Part shown: in pieces, positions 11,589 to 22,997 of the stretch | How positions within the stretch are numbered: position 1 is the first letter of the stretch | Layout: each line of letters begins with the position of its first letter | Assembly: GCA_963514095.1 (NCBI GenBank) | Contig: OY741284.1 | Location: forward strand, 6,606,016-6,670,015 | From: Eutrigla gurnardus | Lineage: Eukaryota; Chordata; Actinopteri; Perciformes; Triglidae | DNA: 64,000 nucleotides | Direction: 5' to 3' | Translations under genes and position numbers: made by a program | Notes under the pieces: model-generated | What the model was told of the DNA's origin: nothing | What the model saw: the letters and a program-made list of their open reading frames with translations, nothing else | Databases searched by the model: none

Positions 11589-11606
11589 ATACCGGACGAG
11601 CCCCCA
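11589..11606 (-). promoter_or_regulatory. Primer binding site, tRNA-Pro type
   Basis: Minus strand TGGGGGCTCGTCCGGTAT, four bases inside the 5' LTR end. It matches the complement of the tRNA-Pro 3' end (TGGGGGCTCGTCCGGGAT) at 17 of 18 positions. Confidence 0.7.
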
Positions 11607-11610
11607 TTTA

Positions 11611-12161
11611 TGTTACGCCCCTTGGTGGTGACTCGATAGAAGGGCGCAACATAAGGCAACAGACGTATGGTGAGGGTGCAATGACACAAAACCGAGAAGC
11701 AATCAAGTGGCAAACGGTAGTATTTATTGACTCAAAAAGACAAGCAGCACAGGGGGCAAGGAGGACTTAGTGTGGCACCAAAGTAAACAAAGGAAACAAT
11801 AACCAACCCCCCCCCCCCCCCCCCCCGACAGGTGCTAAGCGCCATAAATACAGTGGGTGGTGCACACTCTAACCTAGGGTTTGTAACAGCAGGTAAACCT
11901 ACGTGATGCAAGATGTATACTCCAGAGTATCTACCTGTCCTCGCTTGCTCCCCAAAAACAGCCGCCCCTGAACTCAACACAAAGGGGACTATATAAGGTG
12001 AGGGGAAGCTTGATTGCTGACTCGGAACAGGTGGGGTGAATGATGATGAGCCCAGGAGTAGATCTATGAAAAGTGACAGGAGGGAGACAAAAACACCACA
12101 GAACAGAACCAAACAAGACATGTCTGCAAAAGAGACATCATACTTAACCCCAGACGTAACA
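11611..12161 (-). repeat. 5' LTR of the Gmr1-like element
   Basis: 551 bp bounded by TGTTACG and CGTAACA inverted ends, next to the primer site. It holds a TATATAG-type core near 11990 and a run of about 20 C at about 11807-11826. No partner LTR was found, so age cannot be estimated from LTR divergence. Confidence 0.75.
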
Positions 12162-13111
12162 GGCAGATATAAATAACCTATTTTATTGTCTTTATTATGA
12201 TTATTATCAACCACATGAGATATGTCTGTTAACAGACACACAATATGAGCCCACAGTCCAAGGGTTAATATTCAACACATAATCTCTTTTACATTCTCCC
12301 ACCTGAAGATCGTGAGCGACCAAAAACACAGTAAGACACTTTATTTGGTGGACATTTTTACATTTGATCCTTTTAGTTTTTGAAAAAATACATTGTATAT
12401 ATATATATATACAGTATAAATCAGTAAGAGACACCGTGTTGATTTCACACAATTGTGAAATGTGAAACCCTCTGTCTAAACCCGAGAGCCAGTGGAATAT
12501 CTCGGCCTCATATAAAAAAATACAATCAAAAGTCTTAGTGGCAGGAATAGGGATATATATATATATATGTGTGTGTGTGTGTATATATATAATTGATCTG
12601 CTTTTGTAAATCAGTCACTGGTTTGTGATGGGCTACAGGTTTAGCTGTAAACATAAGGTGTGTCGAGGCTTTTAGTTATTCTGCTTGAGTAGAAGTTTAT
12701 ATTGTGTTATTACGGCACAGTTTGCTTGACCTTGACCAGAGTCTGAATCATGTGAGGCTGAACCATCCACATCCACACAGCAAAGTAGTGCCTGTCAGTC
12801 AGATTTGAGGGGAGCAAACGTCTCTTACTGCTGCAACACAATTAATGTAGTTCACCTTCTTCATCTGATGGAATGAGTAGTAGGGTTAAGGGAACCCTTA
12901 TTGTAGAACCACAGTTATTATAAAGAAACACGATGCGTTGTAAACACATTTATAAACATGTTCTTCACTCCACCCCGTGACCCGGCACCGGATAAGCGTT
13001 TGAAGATGCTATGCTATACTTCACTCCATAAATGCACTGGTAATTTAACATTGTGTCAATGCATTGTCCAGTCAAATGTTGTGTCCCAATAAAATGGCTC
13101 TATTTTCTCTC
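12162..13111. other. Upstream region of FUT9-like copy 2
   Basis: No gene seen. A mixed TA/TG microsatellite sits at about 12555-12590. A pyrimidine-rich run ending CTCTCCAAAG just before the start codon (about 13103-13112) could be the acceptor of a 5' UTR intron, as in FUT9 genes whose coding part is one exon; this is an inference. Confidence 0.4.
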
Positions 13112-13123
13112 CAAAGGTGAGCC

Positions 13124-14299
13124 ATGACCTGCTCAGCCTGCCACCGGACGTCTCTGCGGCTATTTCTCTTCAGCAGCCTGATGGTGTTGTGCTTGTTCAT
13201 CATTTTTAATACGTACAACACCGACACGAAGTACCCCAATTTGGGCATTAACACGGAGAGAGGTCGCCAGTTCTGTCCTAAATTCCTGTGTGCAGAGAGA
13301 GCAGAGAACCAGGATTCAAACGCCAACAGTTCTACAGAGCTGCACATTGACCCACATCCCAGTCCCACCCAGAAGATCCAGGCGGCAGCAGAAGTGGACG
13401 CTGAGCCTGACACCATTTTACTGATCTGGATGTGGCCTTTTGGCTACAAATATGATCTCAGCTGCAGTGATTTCAATATCACAAGATGCCACTTGACGGA
13501 CGACAAGGCACTTTTCCATAAAGCCCACGGAGTTCTCTTCCACCACAGGGACTTACATGGAGATCCATCAAACTTGCCGACTGTGCCGCGTCCTTTTTTT
13601 CAGAAATGGGTGTGGTTAAATATGGAGTCACCTGCAAACTCGGGTCGAATCCCTCAACTTGATGACGTATTCAACTTGACGTGCAATTATCGCCTTGATT
13701 CAAGTATTCCCGTGCCTTATGGGTATCTGTTGCCAGTGAAGTCTGAAGACCGAAGCTTCAAATTGCCAGCAAAGGACAAGTTGGTGTGTTGGATTGTGAG
13801 CAACTGGAAGTTGCAACATAGGAGAGTTCAGTTTTACAATAAACTGAAGGATCACATCAAGATTGATGCTTATGGAAACGCCTTTGGCCAACAAACAAGT
13901 GACCAAGACTATTCAAAGATAATTTCTAGTTGTAAATTCTACCTCTCCTTTGAAAACTCTGTCTACAAAGACTACATCACAGAGAAGTTATACAGCCCTA
14001 TGATGGGAGGAAGTGTACCAATAGTTCTGGGCCCTCCAAGACAAAATTACGAGGACCATATCCCAGCTGACTCCTTCATTCATGTGGATGACTTTTCCAC
14101 TCCAAAGCAGCTGGCTGAGAGGCTTCTCTACCTTGACCGAAATACTTCAGAGTACATGAGGTACTTTGACTGGAGAAGCAGATTTGAAGTCAAATTGTCT
14201 CACTTTGGATGGGAACATGCCTGCAAAACATGTAAATACTTACAAAACCACAGGGAGCACCAAGCTTTTCATGGTCTCAACAAATGGTACTGGGGTTAA
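13124..14299 (+). CDS. fut9: FUT9-like alpha-1,3-fucosyltransferase, copy 2, complete
   Basis: A 391-codon single-exon frame, slightly longer than mammalian FUT9. It has type II topology: a short cytosolic tail with basic and Cys residues, a membrane anchor at residues about 13-29 (FLFSSLMVLCLFIIF), then a stem of about 60 residues. The GT10 N-terminal domain starts at ILLIWMWPFGY (about residue 98), with HRDL and FFQKWVWLNMESP. The C-terminal catalytic domain has LVCWIVSNW, FYLSFENS-YKDYITEKLY and IVLGPPRQNYE. By family knowledge it fucosylates N-acetyllactosamine in the Golgi. The 1,350 bp from 13611 match positions 1-1350 with eight substitutions and no indel. Poly(A) signal AATAAA lies at 14531-14536. 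Orthology to FUT9 rather than another FUT4/9-group gene is likely but unproven. Confidence 0.92.
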   Translation: MTCSACHRTSLRLFLFSSLMVLCLFIIFNTYNTDTKYPNLGINTERGRQFCPKFLCAERAENQDSNANSSTELHIDPHPSPTQKIQAAAEVDAEPDTILLIWMWPFGYKYDLSCSDFNITRCHLTDDKALFHKAHGVLFHHRDLHGDPSNLPTVPRPFFQKWVWLNMESPANSGRIPQLDDVFNLTCNYRLDSSIPVPYGYLLPVKSEDRSFKLPAKDKLVCWIVSNWKLQHRRVQFYNKLKDHIKIDAYGNAFGQQTSDQDYSKIISSCKFYLSFENSVYKDYITEKLYSPMMGGSVPIVLGPPRQNYEDHIPADSFIHVDDFSTPKQLAERLLYLDRNTSEYMRYFDWRSRFEVKLSHFGWEHACKTCKYLQNHREHQAFHGLNKWYWG

Positions 14300-14530
14300 G
14301 TTGTTGTGATCGCTCACATCAAAATTCTACACATTGTGTCTTTAATTATTTCTTTGCTGAAGTTGTTAGGGGCGGCTGTGGCTCAACGCCAAATTGCCCC
14401 CGATGCTGAGCAATCGGGTGTGAATGTATGAGTTTGATCCTGACGTACATGTTTTCTGTAAGAAAAAAATAATGTAAAGACTTCCAATACAGCCAATAAC
14501 ATTTGCACCAAATTATATGTATTTATATGT

Positions 14531-14536
14531 AATAAA
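14531..14536 (+). promoter_or_regulatory. Candidate poly(A) signal of FUT9-like copy 2
   Basis: AATAAA about 230 bases past the stop codon, identical in position to copy 1. Confidence 0.5.
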
Positions 14537-14554
14537 CTGTCAAAATATGAAGTT

Positions 14555-14960
14555 GTATATATATATCCTATATGTCATCCTCAAGCTCGGGTCCTCTACC
14601 AGAGGCCTGGGAGTTTGAGGGTTCTGCGCAGTATCTTGGCTGTTCCTAGGACTGCACTCTTCTGGACTGATGTTGTTCCTGGGATCTGTTGGAGCCACTC
14701 TCCCAGTTTGGGGGTTACTGCCCCGAGTGCCCACGGGGACCACGCTAGCCTTGACCTTCCACATCTGTTCCAGCTGCTCTTTCAACCCTTGGTACTTCTC
14801 ATTTTTCTCGTGTTCCTTCTTCCTGATGTTGGCGTCAGCTGGGATCGCCACATCTATCACCACCACTGTCTTCTGCTCTTTGTCCACCACCACTATGTCC
14901 GGTTGGTTAGCCAGGAGCTGTTTAGTCTGGAAGCTGAAGTCCCACAGAACCTTGGCCCTG
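14555..14960 (-). pseudogene. 3' end of an R2/Rex6-type LINE, copy 2
   Basis: The same restriction-like-endonuclease remnant as at 945-1350, in the same position after the fucosyltransferase. It has one substitution relative to copy 1 within the coding part (14736 versus 1126) and shares the frameshift. Homology between the two loci ends abruptly at 14960/1350, the 5'-truncation point of the LINE. Confidence 0.7.
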
Positions 14961-17286
14961 TTGTTGTTTTATATAAATATATATTGCTGTCATAGTCCTG
15001 TATACAGTGTGATTTTAGCCTTACAAACATTTTAATTATAATTCAATTAATAACGAAGTGTATACATATATTATATTTAATTTAAACGTTTTATTTTTAT
15101 TTGCTGACATCACACGTGCAGCAAATCTTGGAGGACCTTGCCCACAGACCTCTGACCAAGTGACAATCCCCACCTTGTTTCTTTTCCAAAGTAAAAGGCT
15201 ACATTTACCAGTGATAGCCTACAGGTGCCAAGAATGGTTAGGATGTTAATTCCTTTTTATATATGTGACAATGTTACATGACTACAACAAATTGTACCAA
15301 GAAAATATGATCTTGGTTACTGTAATTGCCTTAAAATAAATCATAATGCAATTCAGTACCACCCAGAGATAAGTAACACACAATAGGGTGGGCTTAAGCA
15401 TGTGTAGAAGGGTTCAAAGTCCACCAGAGAGTTCACGTGCATTTGTAGATTACTCTGAGCTGTTGTGGATGTGTTGGGAACCTGCCTCAATCTCTGTGAG
15501 TCCTTTTGGTTTAAAAGACCGCTTCAAACACGTGTTTGTATGTATACTTGATTTAAAGAGTGGATGTCTTGAAGCTACGCTGACTTTTAATTCATTCATC
15601 AGCTGCAGTGATAGCAGGATGCAATGCTTAATGTGGAGGAGTTTAAATACTGCACACAATCATGGGCAGAGGAAATATATAAGAGCCAAATGTGACATCT
15701 ATGGATTATTTTTCATTGTTTATTTAAGAAAGTCTGCTCATGTAAAAAAAGTAATTAGTACTTTGCTTAAGTCAGTAATCACTGTGTGCACAGTTAAGTT
15801 AATATTGGAAGATACAGAGGTGTGTTAATGATGTTGTTCTTTATATCATGATTTACATCACATATTGTGTGGGAGTCACAGTCATGTTGGGCATATTAAT
15901 GGACAATGGACAGTGTCAGCTTATGTACTCAGTTACTGTACAATAAAAATGATACTGTATGATACTGTAGCTGTTTAATACTGTAACATCTTCCTTCTGC
16001 TGCATGTGAAATCTTTTACAACCTGTGGTGGGTCAAACAAACTGCACTTTCAACCATTATGATTTATTCAGTTTTTTTTTACATTGTTTTATTACATTTT
16101 TTTTGTACAGTTTTAGCTCTTATGTCAGTTACATTTCACTTAGTTTACGTACTAATTGAAGCCAGACTACTGTGTTTTCCCTAAACCTAACTTACTCTAA
16201 AGACATGATAATCTCGATGGCTGTGTCCTTGAAAACTTGAGGTCGACCTCTGCCATTGCAATTTCATCTTTGAGTGATTTGCTTTGCTCAAGTTAGTCAA
16301 CCTTAATTACCTCAATTCAGTTTTATTCATACAGCCACATATCCCAACACCTCCTGTGTCTCTGGAGTCTCACATTGGATGAGGAGAAGCTCCCTAACAA
16401 AACAACTTTAACAGGGAAACATAATATAGAAGCCATTAACATCTCTGGAATCGCCATTTTCTTCAATTATATAATTATCTAGCTAGAGCCAGATGAAGGC
16501 CAGCTGCCACAGCACACATGATCTGCTTCACTGTGAGCCAGGAGAAACCTGATGGATCAGGCTTGTGACCTTCCCACAGCAGGGGGTCTGGGTCGTCACT
16601 GAGACCAGCATACTTTCATCATAGCCCGAATGGTGCTGAAGAATCACCCTCATTTAGAAAGTGTGGGGAAATCCTCAAAATGTAGCATCCTACTAAATGG
16701 ACATCTGGACAAAATCCTTTATTTCGGTAAAATGTGTCTGCATGCTAACTCGCTCTGTTTGGGGGCTTATGATGCTCTTCTATTTTTTTATTTTTGAAGT
16801 AGATTTTTGTGAATGCTTTTTTGGCATTAAAAATGATTCCTGAGATTACACATGCTGTTATGGATAGAAATTAAATTTGCATGCAATGTTGGTAATATGT
16901 GTAATTAAGTTGACGGCGTTGCCAGTAACAATTACTTTACAACTGGAGTATGTGGCACTATGTGGCAGAATAAAACTCTGCCTGTCACACACCGAAGGCC
17001 TTCCCAGTCTTCTCTGGTTCACAATCGTCTGTATGTAAACGTAACCATCACTGCACAGACCCAGACTGAATATAACCTCCAGCTTCATCATTTATATTCA
17101 AAGTGTGAATATTTTTGTGTTTAACAGGACAGCAGGGTTATTTTTAAAAGTGATCTGATTTGACCAGGGCTCATTATGGTCACCAGATTATTCTGGTTTA
17201 ATATTGGTGAGGTCCAATTATTAACCAGGGTTGTGCTCCTGCCAAGAAGGGCTGCGGTAGAATAGTCTATTTTTTTAGGGAAGGTT
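14961..17286. other. AT-rich intergenic stretch
   Basis: No gene supported. An open frame at 15388-15828 shows no recognisable domain. 16310-16640 (CAGTTTTATTCATACAGCC onward, ending in an agaccagc block) resembles a widespread fish interspersed repeat, unnamed here. Confidence 0.4.
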
Positions 17287-18050
17287 CCTAACTAAAGAAG
17301 TGACCCGGAAGTAAACAAGTCACCGCCATGATAAGAGCCGTTTGAATTCTCTACATTTAAATAAAAGGAGTTCCAATGCTTCCTTTCAGAGCTCCTTTAG
17401 CATAGGATGCAACGGACCTTCCTATGCGAAAGGAAAGGAGATTACACCGACCCACAATTCTTTGCGAGAGCAACATTTAAAGTGCCGCACACCTCGTTCA
17501 TGAAAACAAACTATGCGTATTTGCATATTTAACAATTCCTTTCATGCAGACATATAGTCATTGGAACTGTGTTGATAAATGTGTGGACAGCGATAATAAT
17601 TTAATGGTATTTTTATTTATTTCAATCATGTTACAAATGTTTGACCTAAACGAAACTAAAACCACAAATGAAATGTAAATACAGCAAACGGTCAAACAGG
17701 AAGGAGGAGCTGCTGGACCTGAAGCCGGTCAGTGAACCAGCTGTTTATAAAACCAACATGTGGAGAAGTGGACGACGCCTTTTTTGTAGTCCATTATTGT
17801 AGTTTCTCCAGCGCAGACGCACGTCAATCGCCGGCGCCGATCATCAGCTGTCAATCATCAGCGGCGCGTTATAATGACGTAGCTTAGTGAAAGTCCGGTC
17901 GGATTCTCTGAGCACCGCGGTCGTCTTTTCCTGAATCCCTTTGAGTTCTCCTATCGCCTTTCCTTGACCCTTTGACGTTTCCTCCAGAGGTCAAGGAATA
18001 GGAGTTAGGAATAGGAGTTAGGACCTTATTTTTGGACTATTGGACTGCAA
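17287..18050 (+). repeat. Repeat A, uninterrupted copy
   Basis: About 765 non-coding bases that recur in inverted orientation at 59718-60186 plus 63709-64000. Both begin or end at GAAGTAAACAAG and GGACTATTGGACTGC-type blocks. The two copies align base for base over long stretches with scattered substitutions. No ORF and no obvious terminal inverted repeats; class unknown. This copy gives the empty site that defines the 60.2-63.7 kb insertion. Confidence 0.8.
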
Positions 18051-19032
18051 CCCATGGTGTTTGAGCTTCACATACATACTGCAGGACGAGTATCTGACCT
18101 GCCTCAGGTTGCTACTACACTAATAACTCCGTCACTTTTACACTTTAATGTTGTCATTGGTCAATGTGAAACTAATTCTAACACTTTGTGGTTATTAATC
18201 ATTCTGTGATAATGCATAGTTCAATCTTTATTAGGTGATGAGATGTTTTGTAAGTCTTTGTCTGAAAAGTAGTTAGTAGTGTTAATGTGGGGGAGAACAG
18301 TGACATGGAAATAAACCTAACAACACTATGATAAAGCTATCAGAGTGGAAGCAGATACTAGCTGTTAACTTACGGTACAGTACAACTGTCAAACCTTACT
18401 GAAACTGCATCTTCTTATCATACTACTACCACAATACTACAGACTGATACTTCTACTTCAACAGCAAATACACAAATGCATCCATTGTATATGCACAACT
18501 TATATTTGGTGTCATTATTTATATTTTTTTATACTTATTTGACTTTACATGTGTATGACTTGTCACATTATGTTTACGATGTGTATTGGCTCATTATTTA
18601 TTATGAACACAACTCTTTCTTCTTAACACTTAGCATTTGCAGCTGTACAATTTCCTGAAGGGTCTAAAAAGTATTCTGATTCTGTTCACAAAGTACTTCA
18701 AAATATACTTAGTATGGGTTACGTGGAGGGTTTTCGAATATTGATCAAGAATCATTTAATCGTTAACTTTTGTGATGCATGCCTGCTGCCTCCCACAATC
18801 AATGACAAAGTTGTCATAACAAAGTCATCCTGTCATCTTGCTCTAAACCTTGAGAACATCCGTGACATTCACACACGCTCACAGCCTTCAATCAAACTCT
18901 TTTTATGCTTCTCAGTAATACAGAACATGGTTTATCAATTACTAACCCCCTTCTTTTTTTGGGAGGATCTCCCTTCTATAACTATAACTCCTCTCATGCA
19001 CGTCTGCATTCGTCCACAGGCGACCCTCCACC
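18051..19032. other. Upstream region of the acyl-CoA thioesterase gene
   Basis: AT-rich, no gene recognised. The pyrimidine-rich CTTCTTTTTTTGGGAGG run and CATTCGTCCACAG (ending at about 19019) just before the start codon could be a 5' UTR intron acceptor. Confidence 0.3.
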
Positions 19033-21969
19033 ATGTCCCACGCCGCCCCTCCGCTTCTCTTCGTTGCCCCCTCTCGAGCTCTGGTGGATGAGGAGTTCAA
19101 GGTGTTGGTGGAGAATCTGCCTCCAGGATGTCCGGTGACGCTCCACTCCCTCCACCCCTCTGAGGACAAGGACCTCTGGGAGGCCTACGGACACTACATC
19201 AGTGACAACCAAGGAACCGTGTCTCGTGGGTTTCACTTCTTTTCACCTGATTGGCTATTTTGTATATTTTGTTTTGTTGACACTTGATTGCTTTTGCAGT
19301 TGCAGAGGATTTGAGTTTTGGGGGAACGTACACGGGAAAAGAAGCCATGGGTCTGCTGTGGAGCATGCGTCCTGTCCCAGGCAGCCGCAAAGGTCTCAGG
19401 TAGTAAACGTTCAGTGGTGTGAAGCTGCAGAGAAATCAATAACACAAATTAGTGTCATATTTACTACTTGATCTCAGATCTCACAGATAACATAATGCCA
19501 CCATTAATTAAGTTAACAACCTCAGAAATATTAGAAAATATGGAAATAGACCAGATCATTTTTTTCATCTTTTTTTCTGATCCACAGTCCGAAACTTCAA
19601 AATGATAATATTAATATTGCATTAAACAAAGAAAAGCAACAAATCCTCACAATAAGTTGATTATTATGAAAATAGTAATGGTCAGAAAGAAGAGAGCTTG
19701 GCAGAGCTCTGTAGCTCCGCCCCCTCACCTCAGCATAACACACCTTGAATCTCTTTACCTGCCAGGCTGAGGAAGCTGAACGTCTGCTGCCCCCTGCTGG
19801 TCAAGATCTCAGTCTACAGTGGACACGTGTCGGAGGGCTTCAGGGAGCGGGCTCCTCTGGCCTCCTCGCTCATTGAGAGATGGTACATGGCTCCGGGGGC
19901 CCAGAGGATCGAAATCAGGGAGAAAGGAGTGCGAGGGACCCTGTTTATACCTCCAGGTCCACACGCATCACCTCAAAAACACATTTCCTCCTCTTACCTT
20001 CCTTTTTATTTGTCTTTAAAGAGTTTTGTGTATGCTGTGACCTATATTTTCTGTTAGATGATTAAAGATGATTCAAATCAGTTCATCCTTGCCTCAGGTC
20101 CAGGACCGTTCCCAGCTCTGCTGGATCTATGGGGAGGCAGTGGAGGGCTGGTGGAGTATCGTTCAGCCCTGCTGGCAGCTCACGGTTATGTTTCTTTGGC
20201 ATTGGAATATTTCAAAGCAGGTGAGCTGGGGACAGCAGGCTTGGAGGCCAAATACTTTGAGGTTTGTCATTATCATACTGAGTTATTCATGTTCAAGGAG
20301 CCGGTCGACCTTGTGTGTTTCATAACTCCCCTTCTGCACAGACGGCGTATGACATCGTCAGGGACCATCCTCAAGTGATCCCCGACAACGTTGGAATGTT
20401 TGGCCTTTCCCTCGGAGCGATTATCACCATCTTGTTGGCAGCGGAGAGCAGCGTCATCAAGGCAAGGACCAAATGCAAAATATCTTGGAGATGCTTTGAC
20501 CTAGAATACGTGGCTTAATGCACAAGAGCCACAGAGGGCTGAGTTTGCAGTACGTTGGGCCCTGATAGCACACAGAGGACAACCAGTGTCTTATGGTGCG
20601 CCGCTGTTCTGTTCCAGCCTCGGTGTTGCGTTTGTGTCAGCGGTAACCACTATTATCCACGTGGGTTGACCCTCGCAGAACTCAATCGGGCGTTGGTCTC
20701 GTAGGTATTCTGTCAGCAGCATTCATACAGTAAACAGTGTTTCTGTGCTGGACTGGTGTCATGGTCGTTTACTTGTGACGGCAGGAAATTACAGAACGCA
20801 CATGTGGACGAGAACAACCATGAGATATGGCGAGGTGTGGCTCTACCGGTTCCCAGTGATCCCTCACAGAAAGTGGATGTAAGTACGCGTTGCACTAATG
20901 ACACACAGGATTGAGACTTTATAGTTTTCTTAAACAGATATCAGCCTTTCATTAAAGAACCACAACTCAGGTTCAAAGTTGACGCATAAACACATTTTTA
21001 AAGTCGACCTGGAATGAAAAAGCCTTTTTAACCCTTTTAGATCACATCCCCGGTCATAGCGTTCACCTGTTGAGCAGTGTATGCCGATGAAATCACACAA
21101 AAAATGAGTAGCACAGAGCTAGAGAAGGTCACGAGGTTATCTTTTAATCCATGAAGCACACGTTCAACTTGTTCTTTGTGGTGAATTCGCTTTGAGGTGG
21201 GGAGAATAAACTGTCCAGTGTTGTTGGTCAACGGCCATGATGATCAGAACTGGCCCACGGTGGAGTATGGTGAGGATGTGAGTACACACACACACACACA
21301 CACACACAAATCTAATAACTAAGTAATTAGTAACAAAGCAACAAATAAAAATTGCATCATCTGTAGCACCAGAGACAATTTGTGCAGTTTTGATGTGACC
21401 TTTGACCCTCAGATGGCCCAGATGATGAGGTTAACAGGGAAGGAGCACTTGCTGACCAGACTTGATTACCCGGATGCAGGACATCTGATTGAGCCGCCCT
21501 TCTCACCTCACTTCAGAGCTTCTAATTTTTTAAAGGGCGACAGCAGAGACAAAGGTGAGTCTTGCTCAGGCTTTGTTTTTGTTTTGTTGGTTCAGGATTA
21601 TTGAAGACAAGGACCAAATATGTTAATCAGTCCCAAAATAAGGTCCCATGGTGGTCCACAGGAAGGGTCGGGACTTTGAAATCTCCAAATCTAGGCAACT
21701 CACACCAAAACAATCTAGATTGATGAAAAGCACTAGAAGTAAGAGGGGAAATATGTATTATAGATTTTGGGGTCAACTGTCCCTTAAAGGATAGTGTATG
21801 TCGATGCACTCTCATCTTGTCTCAAACACAACACTGTGTTTCAGTGATGCTACTGTGGGGAGGACAAACCAAACCCCATTCGGACGCTCAGGAAGACTCC
21901 TGGACGAAGATCTTGGCCTTTCTGCAGCAGCATTTGTACTCCAGCCACACTCCCACAGCCAAGATGTGA
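19033..21969 (+). CDS. Acyl-CoA thioesterase / BAAT family protein, 10 exons
   Basis: Exons by hand: 19033-19225, 19300-19399, 19766-19956, 20098-20261, 20342-20461, 20618-20700, 20785-20878, 21197-21277, 21413-21554 and 21845-21969. They sum to 1,293 nt (430 codons plus stop), the usual family length, and every phase closes. The N-terminal acyl-CoA hydrolase domain (residues about 10-135) includes FGGTYTGKEAMGLLW; the alpha/beta-hydrolase domain follows. Likely triad: Ser in GLSLG (about 239), Asp in HDDQNWP (about 330) and His in DAGHLIEPP (about 366). Serine rather than cysteine favours thioesterase over bile-acid N-acyltransferase (known family distinction). It hydrolyses acyl-CoA to free fatty acid and CoA. 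The C terminus AKM is a plausible peroxisomal targeting signal. Intron 5 starts GCAAGG (GC-AG type). Convergent with the next gene. Confidence 0.88.
21279..21308 (+). repeat. (AC)n microsatellite next to a splice donor
   Basis: Begins six bases into intron 8 of the thioesterase gene, directly after GTGAGT. Confidence 0.85.
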
Positions 21970-22052
21970 AAACTGACCACACAGCAGCACAGATCGCCCA
22001 TCAGTCACTGCTGGGAAACGTAGTGTTGTGTCACTAACTTTGCTCTTTCAAA

Positions 22053-22058
22053 AATAAA
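22053..22058 (+). promoter_or_regulatory. Candidate poly(A) signal of the thioesterase gene
   Basis: AATAAA 84 bases after the stop codon. Confidence 0.6.
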
Positions 22059-22645
22059 TGATTTCCCTTTTCGGGGGAGCTGATAGATAATAGGAGAATG
22101 GTTAAATTTTTTTCTGGGACATTTAACTCCATGACTTGAAAGTTGGTGAAGAAAAATAGACAAGAAATTGAACCCCAAATTCCTGCTGAAAGGTTTGTGA
22201 GTGTGTGAATGAGCATTAGATTAGATCTTGATGGGCAGGTGGCAGCTTGTATGCAGCGTCTTCCATCACCGTTTAATGAGTGTGTGTGTGTGTGTTGGCA
22301 CTTTGATGGTTACAACCCTAGAAAGGAGGTTTATGAATCCAAGTGCCTCTTTGGGATTTAGTGAGCATACCACACTGATTAAATTCATCTTTACAAACGT
22401 TTCTGTCTTTTTTTATTTCTGGTAACATTTGAAGATCTTTAATGCACCACCTGCCGACAGTAGCCTAAACCTCAGACTGACTGGGTATTATTACCACTCG
22501 CTTCTTCAGTCTAACTGTTGTTTATCTTCTTTTGTCTATCGGGTGATAGACAGACATAATCTACCATGAATACATGCATTTGATTGGCCACTGTGTGTTG
22601 CCACAAAACATGAGCCAGGCAAAAAAACTTCACCTTCAAATAACC
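22059..22645. other. Short spacer between convergent genes
   Basis: No gene seen. A (TG)n run at about 22281-22295. It separates the 3' ends of the thioesterase gene (+) and the C12orf56-like gene (-). Confidence 0.5.
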
Positions 22646-22651
22646 TTTATT
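22646..22651 (-). promoter_or_regulatory. Candidate poly(A) signal of the C12orf56-like gene
   Basis: Minus-strand AATAAA about 350 bases past the stop codon at 22998. Confidence 0.5.
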
Positions 22652-22997
22652 TACAGCGCACCTCACCTGAGGACTCAGCACATTTACAAATCTACATGTT
22701 CAAAATATTCACAAAGGCAGAATCCAGGAATACAGGGAAGAATGTTCATACAGCAGAAATGTTTGGTTTTAGTGTCTGTTAGCAGATGGTTGGTTGCTAA
22801 CGTGCTAAGCTACGATGGTGAACATGGTGAACACGATGCTACACATGTTAGAAAGCTGCTATCGCTCCTGCTGGGATCATTTGCTCCACCTGTGTTAGTG
22901 GCAGATTAACTGAGCATCAACTCACTCAGACGTTGGTAAAGGCACACACTGTCACAGCCCTGTTTGTAGGCGTGAGAGCACATGTGTTGGTGTGCGA

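Larger units (their letters stand above)
6929..12161 (-). mobile_element. Gmr1-like Ty3/gypsy LTR retrotransposon, degraded
   Basis: Order on the minus strand: 5' LTR (11611-12161), primer site (11589-11606), gag (about 11471-10000), integrase (9902 to about 8500), reverse transcriptase and RNase H (about 8350-6929). Placing integrase before RT is the Ty1/copia-like order described for the deuterostome Gmr1 group of Ty3/gypsy elements. Damage: a frameshift in gag near 10480; no D-S/T-G protease seen; a stop plus small deletion and frameshift near 9460-9492; a one-base frameshift near 7676-7690; an in-frame TAA at 7079-7081; and no 3' LTR found. Inactive. Confidence 0.85.

Noticed and set aside
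11732..12241. 169-codon minus-strand frame
   Set aside because: Lies in the LTR of the gypsy element and runs through a poly-C tract.
15388..15828. 146-codon plus-strand frame
   Set aside because: No domain, no splice or start context, AT-rich, low-complexity residues.
21038..21060. Alternative exon after TTTTAG with ITSPV in the thioesterase gene
   Set aside because: It resembles the expected ITCPV but does not join in frame to the next block; the exon at 21197 (VGRINCPVLLVNG) closes the phase exactly.
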